Below, one piece after another: positions 1 to 8,801 of a stretch of 23,033 nt of DNA. A model generated the notes under the pieces. The model worked only from the letters and a program-made list of their open reading frames with translations, ran no database searches and was not told the DNA's origin. This DNA comes from Purshia tridentata (lineage: Eukaryota > Streptophyta > Magnoliopsida > Rosales > Rosaceae): assembly GCA_003254885.1 (NCBI GenBank), contig QANT01008865.1, forward strand, positions 1 through 23,033, read 5' to 3'. The first letter of the stretch is position 1; each line of letters starts with the position of its first letter. A program made the position numbers and the translations under genes.

Positions 1-26
1 CCATCCGCTACTATGCAAAAGATGTT

Positions 27-1577
27 CTAAAAGGGAATGGGAAAAGCTCGTACCTTGTCCATGAACTCTAGACCAAGTACCACGCCATAGTCGTCCATCT
101 TGACTACGGTGAAGTCGACCTTTCCCTTCCACGAGCCAATGTGCACTTCCACATTGCGAGCTACTCCAACAATAGGTGTGGCAGTGGTGTTCACCGTCTT
201 CACACTGCCTGTCTCCTTCGTGACTCGAAGACCAAGTCTTTGAGCTTCTTCGGAAGTCATGAAGTTGTGTGTGGCTCCAGTATCTACCAACACACGAATC
301 GATCTGTCGCCTGCTTTGACATCGACAAACATCGATCCTCCTCCTTGACCCTTAGTTTGAGGGACGGTGGCCTTCACGGCGTTGAGCAGTCGGATGCACC
401 CCATCCTTGCTTCATCATCGTCCTTCTCGACCCTTTCCTCCTGCAGGGTAATAGCATTAAGGGCTTTCTTCTTCGGGCAGTCTCGCATCATGTGTGGCCC
501 ATCGCATAGGTAACAAGTTGGTTGCCAAGCCTTGCCTTTCGCTCTATCATGCTTCTCATACTTCTTTTCCTTCGACTTGCTTGTCTCGGGCTTGTCCCCA
601 TGCTTAACATTTTCCTTCGAGCGGTTGTCTCCCCCACCTTTCTCGTTGTTGCCCTTCTTCGCTTTGAATGTAGAGTCGCCTTGGTAGCTCACTTTAAACT
701 CTAATAAGGACTCGGCTGCGGCAATTGCTTCAGACAGAGTTTGCACGTGCCTTCTTTGCAACTCGAGTTTAGCCCAATTCTGAAGTCCACTCATGAAGTA
801 CATGAGTTTATCGTCCTCCTCCATGTTGGGCACCTCAAATAGCAGACTTACAAAGGTGTTAACATAATCTTTGACACTTCCGGTCTGCTTTAGCCACCTT
901 AACTTCTCCTTGGCCTCATATTTAGCATTTTGGGGATAGAAGTGCAACATAATATCTGCTTTAAACTCTTCCCAAGTAGTGAGAGTGAACGTACCTTGCT
1001 CGATTTCCATACTTCTACGTCGCCACCACATGAGCGCATTGTCGGTTAAGAACAATGTGGCCGTCGAGACCTTGGATTCATCATCCTCTATCCTTAGATA
1101 CTTGAAGTACCTCTCCATGTTCCATAGAAAGGTATCAAGTTCTTTAGCCTCCCTCTTCCCATTAAAGGATTTGGGTTTGAAAGAATCCATTACCTTCGGG
1201 TCTCGCGGCGTGTGAGTCTTGTTTACCACTGCCTCTCTGCACAAAGCCCAATCTCCCTTTACGTCCTTCACCTCATCATGGAGTGTTGTGAGCTCAGCCT
1301 TCATGTGGTCAAGACGCTCTTGGACTTCCCTCCTGATAGCATCTGCCATAGAGTTGAGCACGCCGTGAACTTGTTCTCGCAGCTCTTCCACCACGGCTTT
1401 GAGACCCTCCTTGTTCACGACGTCTTCCTCAAGACGAGTATCGAACTCGACCACGACACTTTCCAACTTCTCGAGTCGTGCCTCCATGGAAGCCATCATG
1501 TCCTTGCTACTCTTCTTGCCAACTTTCTGACCCTCACCACGCTCCAAGGTGACGTTAGACGCTTCTGCTCCAGACAT
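27..1577 (-). pseudogene. gag-protease of a Ty3/gypsy chromovirus, copy A (partial element)
   Basis: Reads as 516 codons from an ATG at 1577. An N-terminal coiled-coil-like region (residues 25-110) is followed by a capsid-like retrotransposon gag domain (about 130-290, with an ALMWW motif). A basic lysine-rich linker leads to a zinc knuckle of the form CX2CX3HX4C, one residue short of the usual spacing, and then an aspartic protease with DTGATHNF. Gag packages element RNA; the protease would cut the polyprotein. The frame ends at a TAG (27-29) where copy B has TAT (Tyr), so one substitution separates protease from reverse transcriptase. The window starts inside this copy, so its pol is not visible. 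Upstream of the ATG only about 15 bases of leader remain before the N at 1593. It is about 98% identical by eye to gag at 5553-7221. Confidence 0.9.
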
Positions 1578-1592
1578 ATCTTCTTTCTCTAC

Positions 1593-1593
1593 N
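1593..1593. other. Single undetermined base at a sequence junction
   Basis: This N sits exactly where the gag leader of copy A meets 18S rRNA-like sequence. A second N at 2332 sits where 18S-like sequence meets the integrase end of copy B. These are the only ambiguous bases in the window, and each lies on a homology breakpoint. That suggests scaffold joins or low-quality gap fill rather than ordinary base ambiguity. Confidence 0.8.
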
Positions 1594-1641
1594 CCTCCCC
1601 GTGTCAGGATTGGGTAATTTGCGCGCCTGCTGCCTTCCTTG
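1594..1641 (-). rRNA. 18S rRNA fragment (3' piece, about 48 nt)
   Basis: Read on the minus strand, this matches from memory the highly conserved eukaryotic 18S stretch that begins CAAGGAAGGCAGCAGGCG and runs through CAAATTACCCAATCCTGAC to CGGGGAGG. It continues without loss from the piece at 2235-2331 once the intervening LTR and one copy of the 4-base duplication CAAG are removed. It is far too short to be a functional rRNA gene. It is either a degenerate rDNA insertion or a misplaced rDNA contig. Confidence 0.88.
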
Positions 1642-1872
1642 TGTCACGGGATGACTCTTTAAGCCTTCCACCCGCGCGGCCTTAGACTTGATCACCTCCT
1701 CGAACAAGCTAAGTCAGCCTTGAACGCCTAAGATTCCCAAGATTGAACCACGAAAGAAAGCAAGATAACTTGGAGAATGCTTGAAGAGAATGAGTATGGG
1801 AGAAAGAACACTTGTATTGAACTCAAGAAAGCTTACAACTTCTTGGATAGTTTGGCCAAATGGCCTCCCCCT

Positions 1873-1882
1873 CTATTTATAG
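1873..1882 (-). promoter_or_regulatory. LTR TATA box
   Basis: CTATAAATAG on the minus strand, about 350 bp into the LTR. It is conserved in the second LTR at 7500-7509 and is a good match to a plant TATA box, so it would mark the U3/R boundary a little downstream. Confidence 0.7.
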
Positions 1883-2142
1883 TCATCCACCTCCTCAATG
1901 GACGGTTAGGATGGATTTGATCCAATGGTGTACAATTTACAACTAGAATTATCTAGAATATACAAGAACCTATACATGGTGAGGTTAAGCTCTCTACCAT
2001 TCTCTAGAAGTCTCCAGAATGTCATGGATAAATCTACTTGTGTCTTGAAAGCTCCATAAGACTCTGGAAGGCTCTGGAGAACTCTTGAATATCCTTGAAC
2101 ACTCTGGACTTCTCTTGAATCCTCTGGATTTCTCTAGAGAAT

Positions 2143-2180
2143 TTCCGGAACGTCCCGGAAGATTCTAGAACATTCCGGAA
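2143..2180 (-). promoter_or_regulatory. Heat-shock-element-like array in the LTR U3
   Basis: Trimers alternate at exact 5-bp spacing: TTC 2143, GAA 2148, TCC 2153 (one mismatch), GAA 2158, TTC 2163, GAA 2168, TTC 2173, GAA 2178. The heat-shock-factor consensus is three or more alternating nGAAn units, so eight units with seven perfect is a strong match. The array lies 55-92 bp from the LTR 5' end and about 260 bp upstream of the TATA box. More loosely spaced TTC/GAA-type units follow across 1995-2140. The function is inferred from the motif only. Confidence 0.65.
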
Positions 2181-2234
2181 GCTCTCATTGTCAATGGGCA
2201 TAAAAAATTAGCCTTTTGAATGCAGCCCATGACA

Positions 2235-2331
2235 CTTGGATGTGGTAGCCGTTTCTCAGGCTCCCTCTCCGGAATCGAACCCTAATTCTCCGTCACCCGT
2301 CACCACCATGGTAGGCCACTATCCTACCATC
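2235..2331 (-). rRNA. 18S rRNA fragment (5' piece, about 97 nt)
   Basis: On the minus strand it runs from GATGGTAGGATAGTGGCC through GGGTTCGATTCCGGAGAGG and GCCTGAGAAACGGCTACC to ACATCCAAG. This is recognised as the universally conserved 18S region roughly 300-400 nt from the 5' end. It ends exactly at the LTR, and the rRNA resumes on the other side at 1641. It is bounded at 2332 by an N. Total rRNA captured is about 140 nt. Confidence 0.9.
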
Positions 2332-2332
2332 N

Positions 2333-3909
2333 GTCGACGTCCTCGTCGACTCTTCTTCCTCGAAGGCTTCCATCTTGTCCTTGAATTGCCACAAGGACTC
2401 TTCCTTCTCCCAACTAGCTTCGGAGTCTGGCAGGCCTTTCCATTTGACAAAGTACTCCACATATTTCGACATCCTTGGTCGCGCAACTACTCGTTTGGCT
2501 TGGATGCACTCTACCTCTTTGTCAAATGATTCCATCATTAAGGGTGGTGCTCTATGAGACTCCCCTCGGCTTGGCTCCTCGGCATCGGCATGATAAGGCT
2601 TCAAGTTACTTACATGGAATACGGGGTGGAACTTGAGCCTTGGTGGTAATTCCACAACATAAGCAGCTTTGCCTACCTTCTTTAGTATAGGGAATGGTCC
2701 CTCATACTTTCTTAACAAACTTTTGTGCAACCCTCGGGTTCCCTTGTGTTGGGACGCGTTAAGTTTCACAAAAACTAAGTCACCAGTTTGGAATTCCACC
2801 TTTCTTCTCTTTCGATCCGCCCACTTCTTCATCTTATTTGAAGCCTTCTCTAAATGTGCTCGAGCGAGCTCATTTGTCACCTGCCACTCCTTCGCAGTCT
2901 TGTATGCAGCGGGGCTACTTCCCGTGTAGCCTGGCACCACAGTGTTTGGAGTCAAGGGTTGTTGTCCAGTCGCCAGCTCAAACGGACTCCTCCCTGTCGA
3001 TTCTGACCGCTGCAAGTTATAAGAGAATTGGGCAACATCCAACAACTTTGCCCAATCTCGTTGATTGGCGCTCACATAATGCCTTAAGTATAACTCCAAC
3101 AAGGCATTTACACGTTCTGTCTGACCATCGGTCTGAGGATGAAAAGCTGTGGAGTAATTTAGTTTAGAACCAAGTAGCTTGAAGAGTTCCGTCCAAAACT
3201 TGCCTGTGAATCGCGTGTCTCGATCGCTGACTATGCTTCTCGGGACTCCCCAATACTTTACCACATGCTTCAGAAATAAGCGTGCGGCCACCTCTGCGCT
3301 ACATTCTACTGGTGCAGGGATGAAGGTAGCATACTTGGTAAATCGATCAACCACGACGAAGATTGATCCACATCCATCAGACTTTGGTAAGTGAGTGATG
3401 AAGTCCATGGTCAAACTCTCCCATGGTCTTGATGGAGAAGGAAGAGGCTCCAACAACCCTCCTGGCTGCTTTTGCTCCACCTTGTCTTGTTGGCACACAA
3501 GACAAGTCCTGACATAAGTATCCACGTCCTCTCGCATCTGGGGCCAGTAGTAAGCTTCACTTACCAATGCCAAAGTTCAATGAGTACCTGGATGACCTGC
3601 CCACATCGAGTCATGGCACTCCTTGAGGATTTCCCTTCTTAAGTTGCCCCATTTTGGAACGTAGATTCGCCTTCCCTTGGCGTACAACAACTTATCCTCG
3701 AGCCAAAACCATCTTGTCTTCCCGGCTTTAACAAGATCCACTAGGTTTTTGGCTTGGGGATCATGTGTCAGCCCTTCTTGAATCCGCTCTATGAGGGATC
3801 CTTGGGGTTTGAGAGCGATGGCTGCCAATTCGGCCTTCCTACTAAGAGCGTCCGCGACGACATTGGTTTTGCCTTGCTTGTACTCCAACTTGTAATCAAA
3901 TTCTGCCAT
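2333..3909 (-). pseudogene. Integrase with C-terminal chromodomain, copy B
   Basis: This is the C-terminal third of pol. It begins after the RNase H tail (MAEFDYKLEYKQ motif), followed by the integrase HHCC zinc finger (HDSMWAGHPGTH...CLVCQ). The DDE core follows, with D in MDFITHLPK, D in SIVSDRDTRF and E in HPQTDGQTERVN. Then comes the GPF/Y-like region, and at the end a chromodomain (YFVKWKGLPDSEASWE) that places the element among chromoviruses. Chromodomain integrases direct insertion to particular chromatin. The frame is broken by TGA at 3577-3579 between the zinc finger's His and Cys pairs, most simply a CGA-to-TGA change. The reading frame runs into the N at 2332, so the natural C-terminus is missing. 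Confidence 0.92.
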
Positions 3910-3912
3910 AAA

Positions 3913-5286
3913 CTATTGCCACCTTGCTTGCTTCGGCGATAGCTTCGGTTGTGTCTGAAAGTAGCTTGTGGCAACATTATCAGTCTTGATAATGAAGGAA
4001 GTACCAAGCAAGTAATGCCTCCACACTCTTAAGCAGTGGATGATGGCAGTCATTTCCTTTTCATGAACCGAGTACCTCCTCTCGGTGTCATTCAACTTGC
4101 GACTTTCATACGCCACTGGGTGCCCTTCTTGCATTAGCACTCCTCCAATGGCAAAGTCGGATGCATCAGTATGTACCTCAAACGACTTGCTAGGGTCGGG
4201 TAACCTTAGCACAGGTTCTTCCATCAAGGCCTTTTTCAACCTATCAAAGGCCTCTTGACATCGGTCCGTCCACTCCCATGTCTTGTTCTTCTTCAAGAGA
4301 TCCGTCAAGGGGGCCGCAATGGCTGAATACCCTTTGATGAATCTTCGATAGTAGTTCACCAACCCAAGAAAAGATCTAAGTGTTGGCACTTTGGTTGGTG
4401 GCTCCCAGTCTTGAATAGCTCGCACCTTGTTCTCCTCCATTAATAACTTCCCACCCTTGATTTTGTGGCCAAGAAACTCCACTTCTTCTTTGGCAAAAGA
4501 GCATTTTTCCTTCTTCACATAGAGTTCATTTTCCCTTAGGACTCTGAACACTATGCGTAAATGCTCCACATGCTCTTCCAAAGTTCGACTATATACTACA
4601 ATATCATCAATATAGACAACCACAAATTTGTCTAAGTAAGGATGGAATACCTTGTTCATCAAGGTGCAGAAGGTAGCAGGGGCATTAGTAAGGCCAAAAG
4701 GCATGACCAAGAACTCGAACGACCCATATCTTGTCACACATGCGGTCTTCGGCTCATCTCCAGGGGCGATCCTCACTTGATAGTACCCTGAGCGTAGATC
4801 CAGCTTGGTGAAGTATCTAGCTCCTCCTAATTGATCGAACAGGTCGGCTATCAAGGGCAGAGGATACTTGTTCTTGATCGTTATCTTGTTTAATGCCCTA
4901 TAGTTGATGCACATCCTTAGCGTACCTCCTTTCTTCCTTTGGAACAAGACAGGCGCACCATAAGGAGATTTGGACGGTTGAATGTAGCCAGCATCAAGCA
5001 GCTCATTCAGTTGCTTCCTCAGTTCCTCCAACTCTGGAGGTGACATCCTATAAGGTACTTTAGAAGGAGGCTTAGCACCTGGTTCCAACTCGATGGCATG
5101 GTCTACCTCCCTCCTTGGCGGCAACTTCTTGGGTAGCTCCTTGGGCATCACGTCAGGGAACTCCTTTAGAACTGCCTCAATCTTCTTTGGTATTGGCTCA
5201 GGCTTCCCTTCATCATCCACCATCTTTACGGTTGCAAGGAAAGTGGCCTCTCCCTTCTTCCAAGACTTTGCAAGTTGCATAGCCGA
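3913..5286 (-). pseudogene. Reverse transcriptase-RNase H, copy B
   Basis: The open frame covers the protease-RT linker, the full RT and RNase H. RT landmarks are the SPYGAPVLF region, a [15 protein letters not shown] motif, and the catalytic YIDDIVVYS box. RNase H shows [15 protein letters not shown] with the catalytic Asp and the later [17 protein letters not shown] segment. RT/RNase H converts element RNA to DNA. The frame stops at TAG (3913-3915), most simply from GAG (Glu), just before the next pol block. Its upstream end lies in the 266-bp duplication, so it is out of frame with the gag-protease ORF that precedes it. The order protease-RT-RH-integrase is diagnostic for Ty3/gypsy rather than Ty1/copia. 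Confidence 0.93.
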
Positions 5287-5552
5287 AGTTCCTCCAACTC
5301 TGGAGGTGACATCCTATAAGGTGTTTTAGAAGGAGGCTTAGCACCTGGTTCCAACTCGATGGCATGGTCTACCTCCCTCCTCGGCGGCAACTTCTTGGGT
5401 AGCTCCTTGGGCATCACGTCAGGGAACTCCTTTAGAACTGGCTCAATCTTCTTTGGTATTGGCTCAGGCTTCCCTTCATCATCCATCATCTTTACGGTTG
5501 CAAGGAAAGTGGCCTCACCCTTCTTCCAAGACTTTGCAAGTTGCATAGCCGA
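5021..5552. repeat. 266-bp direct tandem duplication at the protease-RT linker
   Basis: Positions 5021-5286 and 5287-5552 are two direct copies of the same 266 bp. About six to seven substitutions separate them, for example in the Lys-Val-Pro versus Lys-Thr-Pro codons. Because 266 is not a multiple of 3, the duplication throws gag-protease out of frame with RT. The divergence is like that between two different element copies, not like a fresh slippage event. The point may therefore be a junction between two family members. Confidence 0.92.
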
Positions 5553-7221
5553 TAGGTGTGGTGCCTTCTCCTTTGCTTGCCTTACGACGGGCACCACGCA
5601 AGGCAACTCTCCATCCGATACTATGCAAAAGATGTTATAAAAGGGAATGGGAAAAGCTCGTACCTTGTCCATGAACTCTAGACCAAGTACCACGCCATAG
5701 TCGTCCATCTTGACTACGGTGAAGTCGACCTTTCCCTTCCACGAGCCAATGTGTACTTCCACATTGCGAGCTACTCCAACAATAGGTGTGGCAGTGGTGT
5801 TCACCGTCTTCACACTGCCTGTCTCCTTCGTGACTCGAAGGCCAAGTTTTTGAGCTTCTTCGGAAGTCATGAAGTTGTGTGTGGCTCCAGTATCTACCAA
5901 CACACGAATCGATCTGTCGCCTGCTTTGACATCGACAAACATCGATCCTCCTCCTTGACCCTTAGTTTGAGGGACGGTGGCCTTCACGGCGTTGAGCAAT
6001 CGGATGCACCCCATCCTTGCTTCATCGTCGTCCTTCTCGACCCTTTCCTCCTGCAGGGTAATAGCATTAAGGGCTTTCTTCTTCGGGCAGTCTCGCATCA
6101 TGTGTGGCCCATCGCATAGGTAACAAGTTGGTTGCCAAGCCTTGCCTTTCGCTTTATCATGCTTCTCATACTTCTTTTCCTTCGACTTGCTCGCTTCGAG
6201 CTTGTCCCCATGCTTAACATTTTCCTTCGAGCGGTTGTCTCCCCTACCTTTCTCGTTGTTGCCCTTCTTCGCTTTGAATTTAGAGTCGCCTTGGTAGCTC
6301 ACTTTAAACTCTAATAAAGACTCGGCTGCGGCTATTGCTTCAGACAGCGTTTGCACGTGCCTTCTTTGCAACTCGAGTTTAGCCCAATTCTGAAGTCCAC
6401 TCATGAAGTACATGAGTTTATCGTCCTCCTCCATGTTGGGCACCTCAAATAGCAGACTTACAAAGGCGTTAACATAATCTTTGACACTTCCGGTCTGCTT
6501 TAGCCACCTTAGCTTCTCCTTGGCCTCATATTTAGCATTTTGGGGATAGAAGTGCAACATAATATCTGCTTTAAACTCTTCCCAAGTAGTGAGAGTGAAC
6601 GTACCTTGCTCGATTTCCATACTTCTACGTCGCCACCACATGAGCGCATTGTCGGTTAAGAACAATGTGGCCGTCGAGACCTTGGATTCATCATCCTCTA
6701 GCCTTAAATACTTGAAGTACCTCTCCATGTTCCATAGAAAGGTATCAAGTTCTTTAGCCTCCCTCCTCCCATTAAAGGATTTTGGTTTGAAAGAATCCAT
6801 TACCTTCGGGTCTCGCGACGTGTGAGTCTTGTTTACGACTGCCTCTCTGCATAAAGCCCAATCTCCCTTTACGTCCTTCACCTCATCATGGAGTGTTGTG
6901 AGCCCAGCCTTCATGTGGTCAAGATGCTCTTGGACTTCCCTCCTGATAGCATTTGCCATAGAGTTGAGCACGCCATGAACTTGTTCTCGCAGCTCTTCCA
7001 CCACGGCTTTGAGACCCTCCTTGTTCACAACGTCTTCCTCAAGACGAGTATCGAACTCGACCACATTCCTCAAGACGAGTATCAAACTCGACCACGACAC
7101 CTTCCAACTTCTCGAGTCGTGCCTCCATGGAAGCCATCATGTCCTTCTGGCTACTCTTCTTGCCAACTTTCTGACCCTCACCACGCTCCAAGGTGACGTT
7201 AGACGCTTCTGCTCCAGACAT
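5287..7221 (-). pseudogene. gag-protease of chromovirus copy B, frameshifted
   Basis: The first ATG is at 7221 (MSGAEASN), 47 bp inside the 5' LTR end. Domain order matches copy A: coiled coil, gag domain, basic linker, CX2CX3HX4C knuckle, protease DTGATHNF. It then continues through the linker (FYNIF, where copy A has a stop) into [15 protein letters not shown]. Two lesions break it. A 31-bp tandem duplication (7036-7097) shifts frame after about 60 residues, so the rest is open only from about 7100. The 266-bp duplication at its end (5021-5552) shifts frame before RT. Homologous gypsy elements carry gag and pol as one continuous frame, which is what these pieces imply. Confidence 0.92.
7036..7097. 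repeat. 31-bp tandem duplication inside gag of copy B
   Basis: 7036-7066 and 7067-7097 are near-identical units beginning TCCTCAAGACGAGTATC. Copy A has a single unit at the matching place (about 1426). The extra 31 bp is not a multiple of 3 and causes the gag frameshift. Confidence 0.9.
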
Positions 7222-7253
7222 ATCTTCTTTCTCTACGAGTGGTTCACGAACTT

Positions 7254-7266
7254 GCTTTGATACCAA
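7254..7266 (-). promoter_or_regulatory. Primer-binding site (tRNA-iMet type)
   Basis: Immediately inside the LTR, the minus strand reads TTGGTATCAAAGC. The plant initiator-tRNA-Met site is TGGTATCAGAGC, so this is one mismatch away. Its position and sequence fix the inner edge of the 5' LTR and the element orientation. Confidence 0.82.
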
Positions 7267-7499
7267 CTGACACGGGATGACTCTTTAAGCCTTCCACCCG
7301 CGCGGCCTTAGACTTGATCACCTCCTCTAACAAGCTAAGTCAGCCTTGAACGCCTAAGATTCCCAAGATTGAACCACGAAAGAAAGCGAGATAACTTGGA
7401 GAATGCTTGAAGAGAATGAGTGTGGGAGAAAGAACACTTGTATTGAACTCAAGAAAGCTTACAACTTCTTGGATGGTTTGGCCAAATGGCCTCCCCCCT

Positions 7500-7509
7500 C
7501 TATTTATAG
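7500..7509 (-). promoter_or_regulatory. TATA box of the 5' LTR
   Basis: CTATAAATAG on the minus strand, at the same LTR position as the one at 1873-1882. Confidence 0.7.
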
Positions 7510-7774
7510 CCATCCACCTCCTCAATGGACGGTTAGGATGGATTGGATCCAATGGTGTACAATTTACAACTAGAATTATCTAGAATATACAAGAATCTAT
7601 ACATGGTGAGGTTAAGTTCTCTACCATTCTCTAGGAGTCTCCAGAATGTCATGGATAAATCTGCTTGTGTCTTGAAAGCTCCATAAGACTCTGGAAGGCT
7701 CTAGAGAACTCTTGAATATCCTTGAACACTCTGGACTTCTCTTGAATCCTCTGGATTTCTCTAGAGAATTCCCG

Positions 7775-7807
7775 GAACGTCCCAGAAGATTCTAGAACAT
7801 TCCGGAA
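7775..7807 (-). promoter_or_regulatory. Heat-shock-element-like array, 5' LTR copy
   Basis: Five perfect alternating units at 5-bp spacing: GAA 7785, TTC 7790, GAA 7795, TTC 7800, GAA 7805. An upstream TCC 7780 and GAA 7775 are in the same phase. The core five units are identical in both LTRs although the LTRs differ by about 3% overall. Confidence 0.65.
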
Positions 7808-7860
7808 GCTTTCATTGTCAATGGGCATAAACATTAGCCTTTTGAATGCAGCCCATGACA

Positions 7861-8296
7861 CTTGGATCTCTTAAATCCTTTGGTTCAGCAGTGCTTGAAT
7901 ACCTGCCACCCCCTTCATAGCCTGGTCATGGATTCTAAATGCTTCCTTAACAACGAATACAAAGTAAATCAATCTCTATTATTGTCTCCCAATGCCTATA
8001 GTGAAAAACACAGCTGAAGATTGTCTTGCTGTCTTGCTGGGCAGGGATTCAATATGAGGATTATTTACATTGGTTTTTTGAGGACTAGGACCGTTTGCTT
8101 CTAGTTCTTTTGGGCTCTTAGCCCACCACCAAAAAGAAAAGGAAAAGATTCACAAAATAAAAAAGAAAAAAAAGTCACAAAAGATAACATATAAAATAAG
8201 CACACCTACAAGAATCTAGTTCTTATCTTAATACATGACCCCTATATCATAACAAAATGATACAGTAAGATTGCATTTCTCTTAATCCATTATTTA
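7861..8296. other. Unassigned spacer between retroelement and MYB segment
   Basis: AT-rich DNA with no convincing ORF, splice sites or repeat ends. It separates the outer edge of the 5' LTR from the start of the duplicated MYB segment. I recognise nothing in it. Confidence 0.6.
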
Positions 8297-8801
8297 AACC
8301 AGCATAAAGAATATGACGACAAACATGTCACTAAAAGCATGACATGAGTATGCTGTATGGCAGTACAAATGAAAAAAGTATTCTAGTAATCAAGTGTGCT
8401 TTCATGTTTGGTCTCCAAGTACAAGTCCTGTACAATTGGCTTTATTCAGTAAATGACATTTTAATCCTAAAGAGCTTCATTTATTTAATTCCTTAATTTA
8501 TAATTTTAGCTTTCCTTTCATAGGAACCTTTTTCTTCTGTTTTGTTTTCAGTAAGAGTGTCTGGTGGTACTGATACAATTAATTTAAATAGCTTCCAATG
8601 AAATACAATTCTCATCTCATGCAAATGAAAGTGAACCATTTATTTAAGATGCATAAGGTAAATAAGTAGCTAGCTTGGGTTGCATAATTTACAACCAAAC
8701 AGACCACTTGTATCATTCCAGAGCTCTGGCTTTGAGAGCCTTGGATCAACTTGATGACAATATTAATTAAGATTATTAACAACATCAAAAGCAGCTCAAA
8801 T

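Larger units (their letters stand above)
1642..2234 (-). mobile_element. LTR of the chromovirus, inserted in the 18S fragment (solo-LTR configuration)
   Basis: 593 bp, starting TGTCATGGGC and ending CCCGTGACA in element orientation. It is homologous over its full length to the LTR at 7268-7860, with about 17 differences by eye (near 3%). Both sides are flanked by contiguous 18S rRNA sequence, and the 4-bp sequence CAAG (CTTG on the plus strand, 1638-1641 and 2235-2238) is duplicated at the edges. There is no polypurine tract or primer-binding site next to it. This fits a solo LTR left by LTR-LTR recombination better than the true 3' LTR of the neighbouring element, although it occupies that position. 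Confidence 0.85.
2333..7860 (-). mobile_element. Degenerate Ty3/gypsy chromovirus, copy B
   Basis: One element reads from 5' LTR through primer-binding site, gag, protease, RT, RNase H and integrase-chromodomain. No polypurine tract or matching 3' LTR follows the integrase; the sequence instead breaks at the N (2332) into 18S DNA. Four disabling lesions are visible (31-bp and 266-bp duplications, TAG at 3913, TGA at 3577), so it is non-autonomous. Confidence 0.9.
7268..7860 (-). mobile_element. 5' LTR of chromovirus copy B
   Basis: 593 bp with TG...CA ends (TGTCATGGGC to CCCGTGTCA in element orientation). It is followed directly by the primer-binding site, so it is the 5' LTR. It carries the TATA box CTATAAATAG at 7500-7509. 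Its outer flank reads ATCCAAG, the same 7 bases that flank the other LTR in the 18S fragment. Confidence 0.9.

Noticed and set aside
1642..2234. Calling this LTR the genuine 3' LTR of copy B
   Set aside because: Its upstream side is 18S rRNA, not pol end plus polypurine tract. Its downstream side is also 18S, with a 4-bp duplication, so by sequence it is a solo LTR in rDNA.
141..3942. Plus-strand ORFs antisense to the chromovirus (for example 1212-1685, 2236-2529, 2838-3167)
   Set aside because: They are shadows of gag/pol or of the 18S fragment, with no domain signal of their own. Equivalent ORFs recur in the second gag copy simply because the DNA is repeated.
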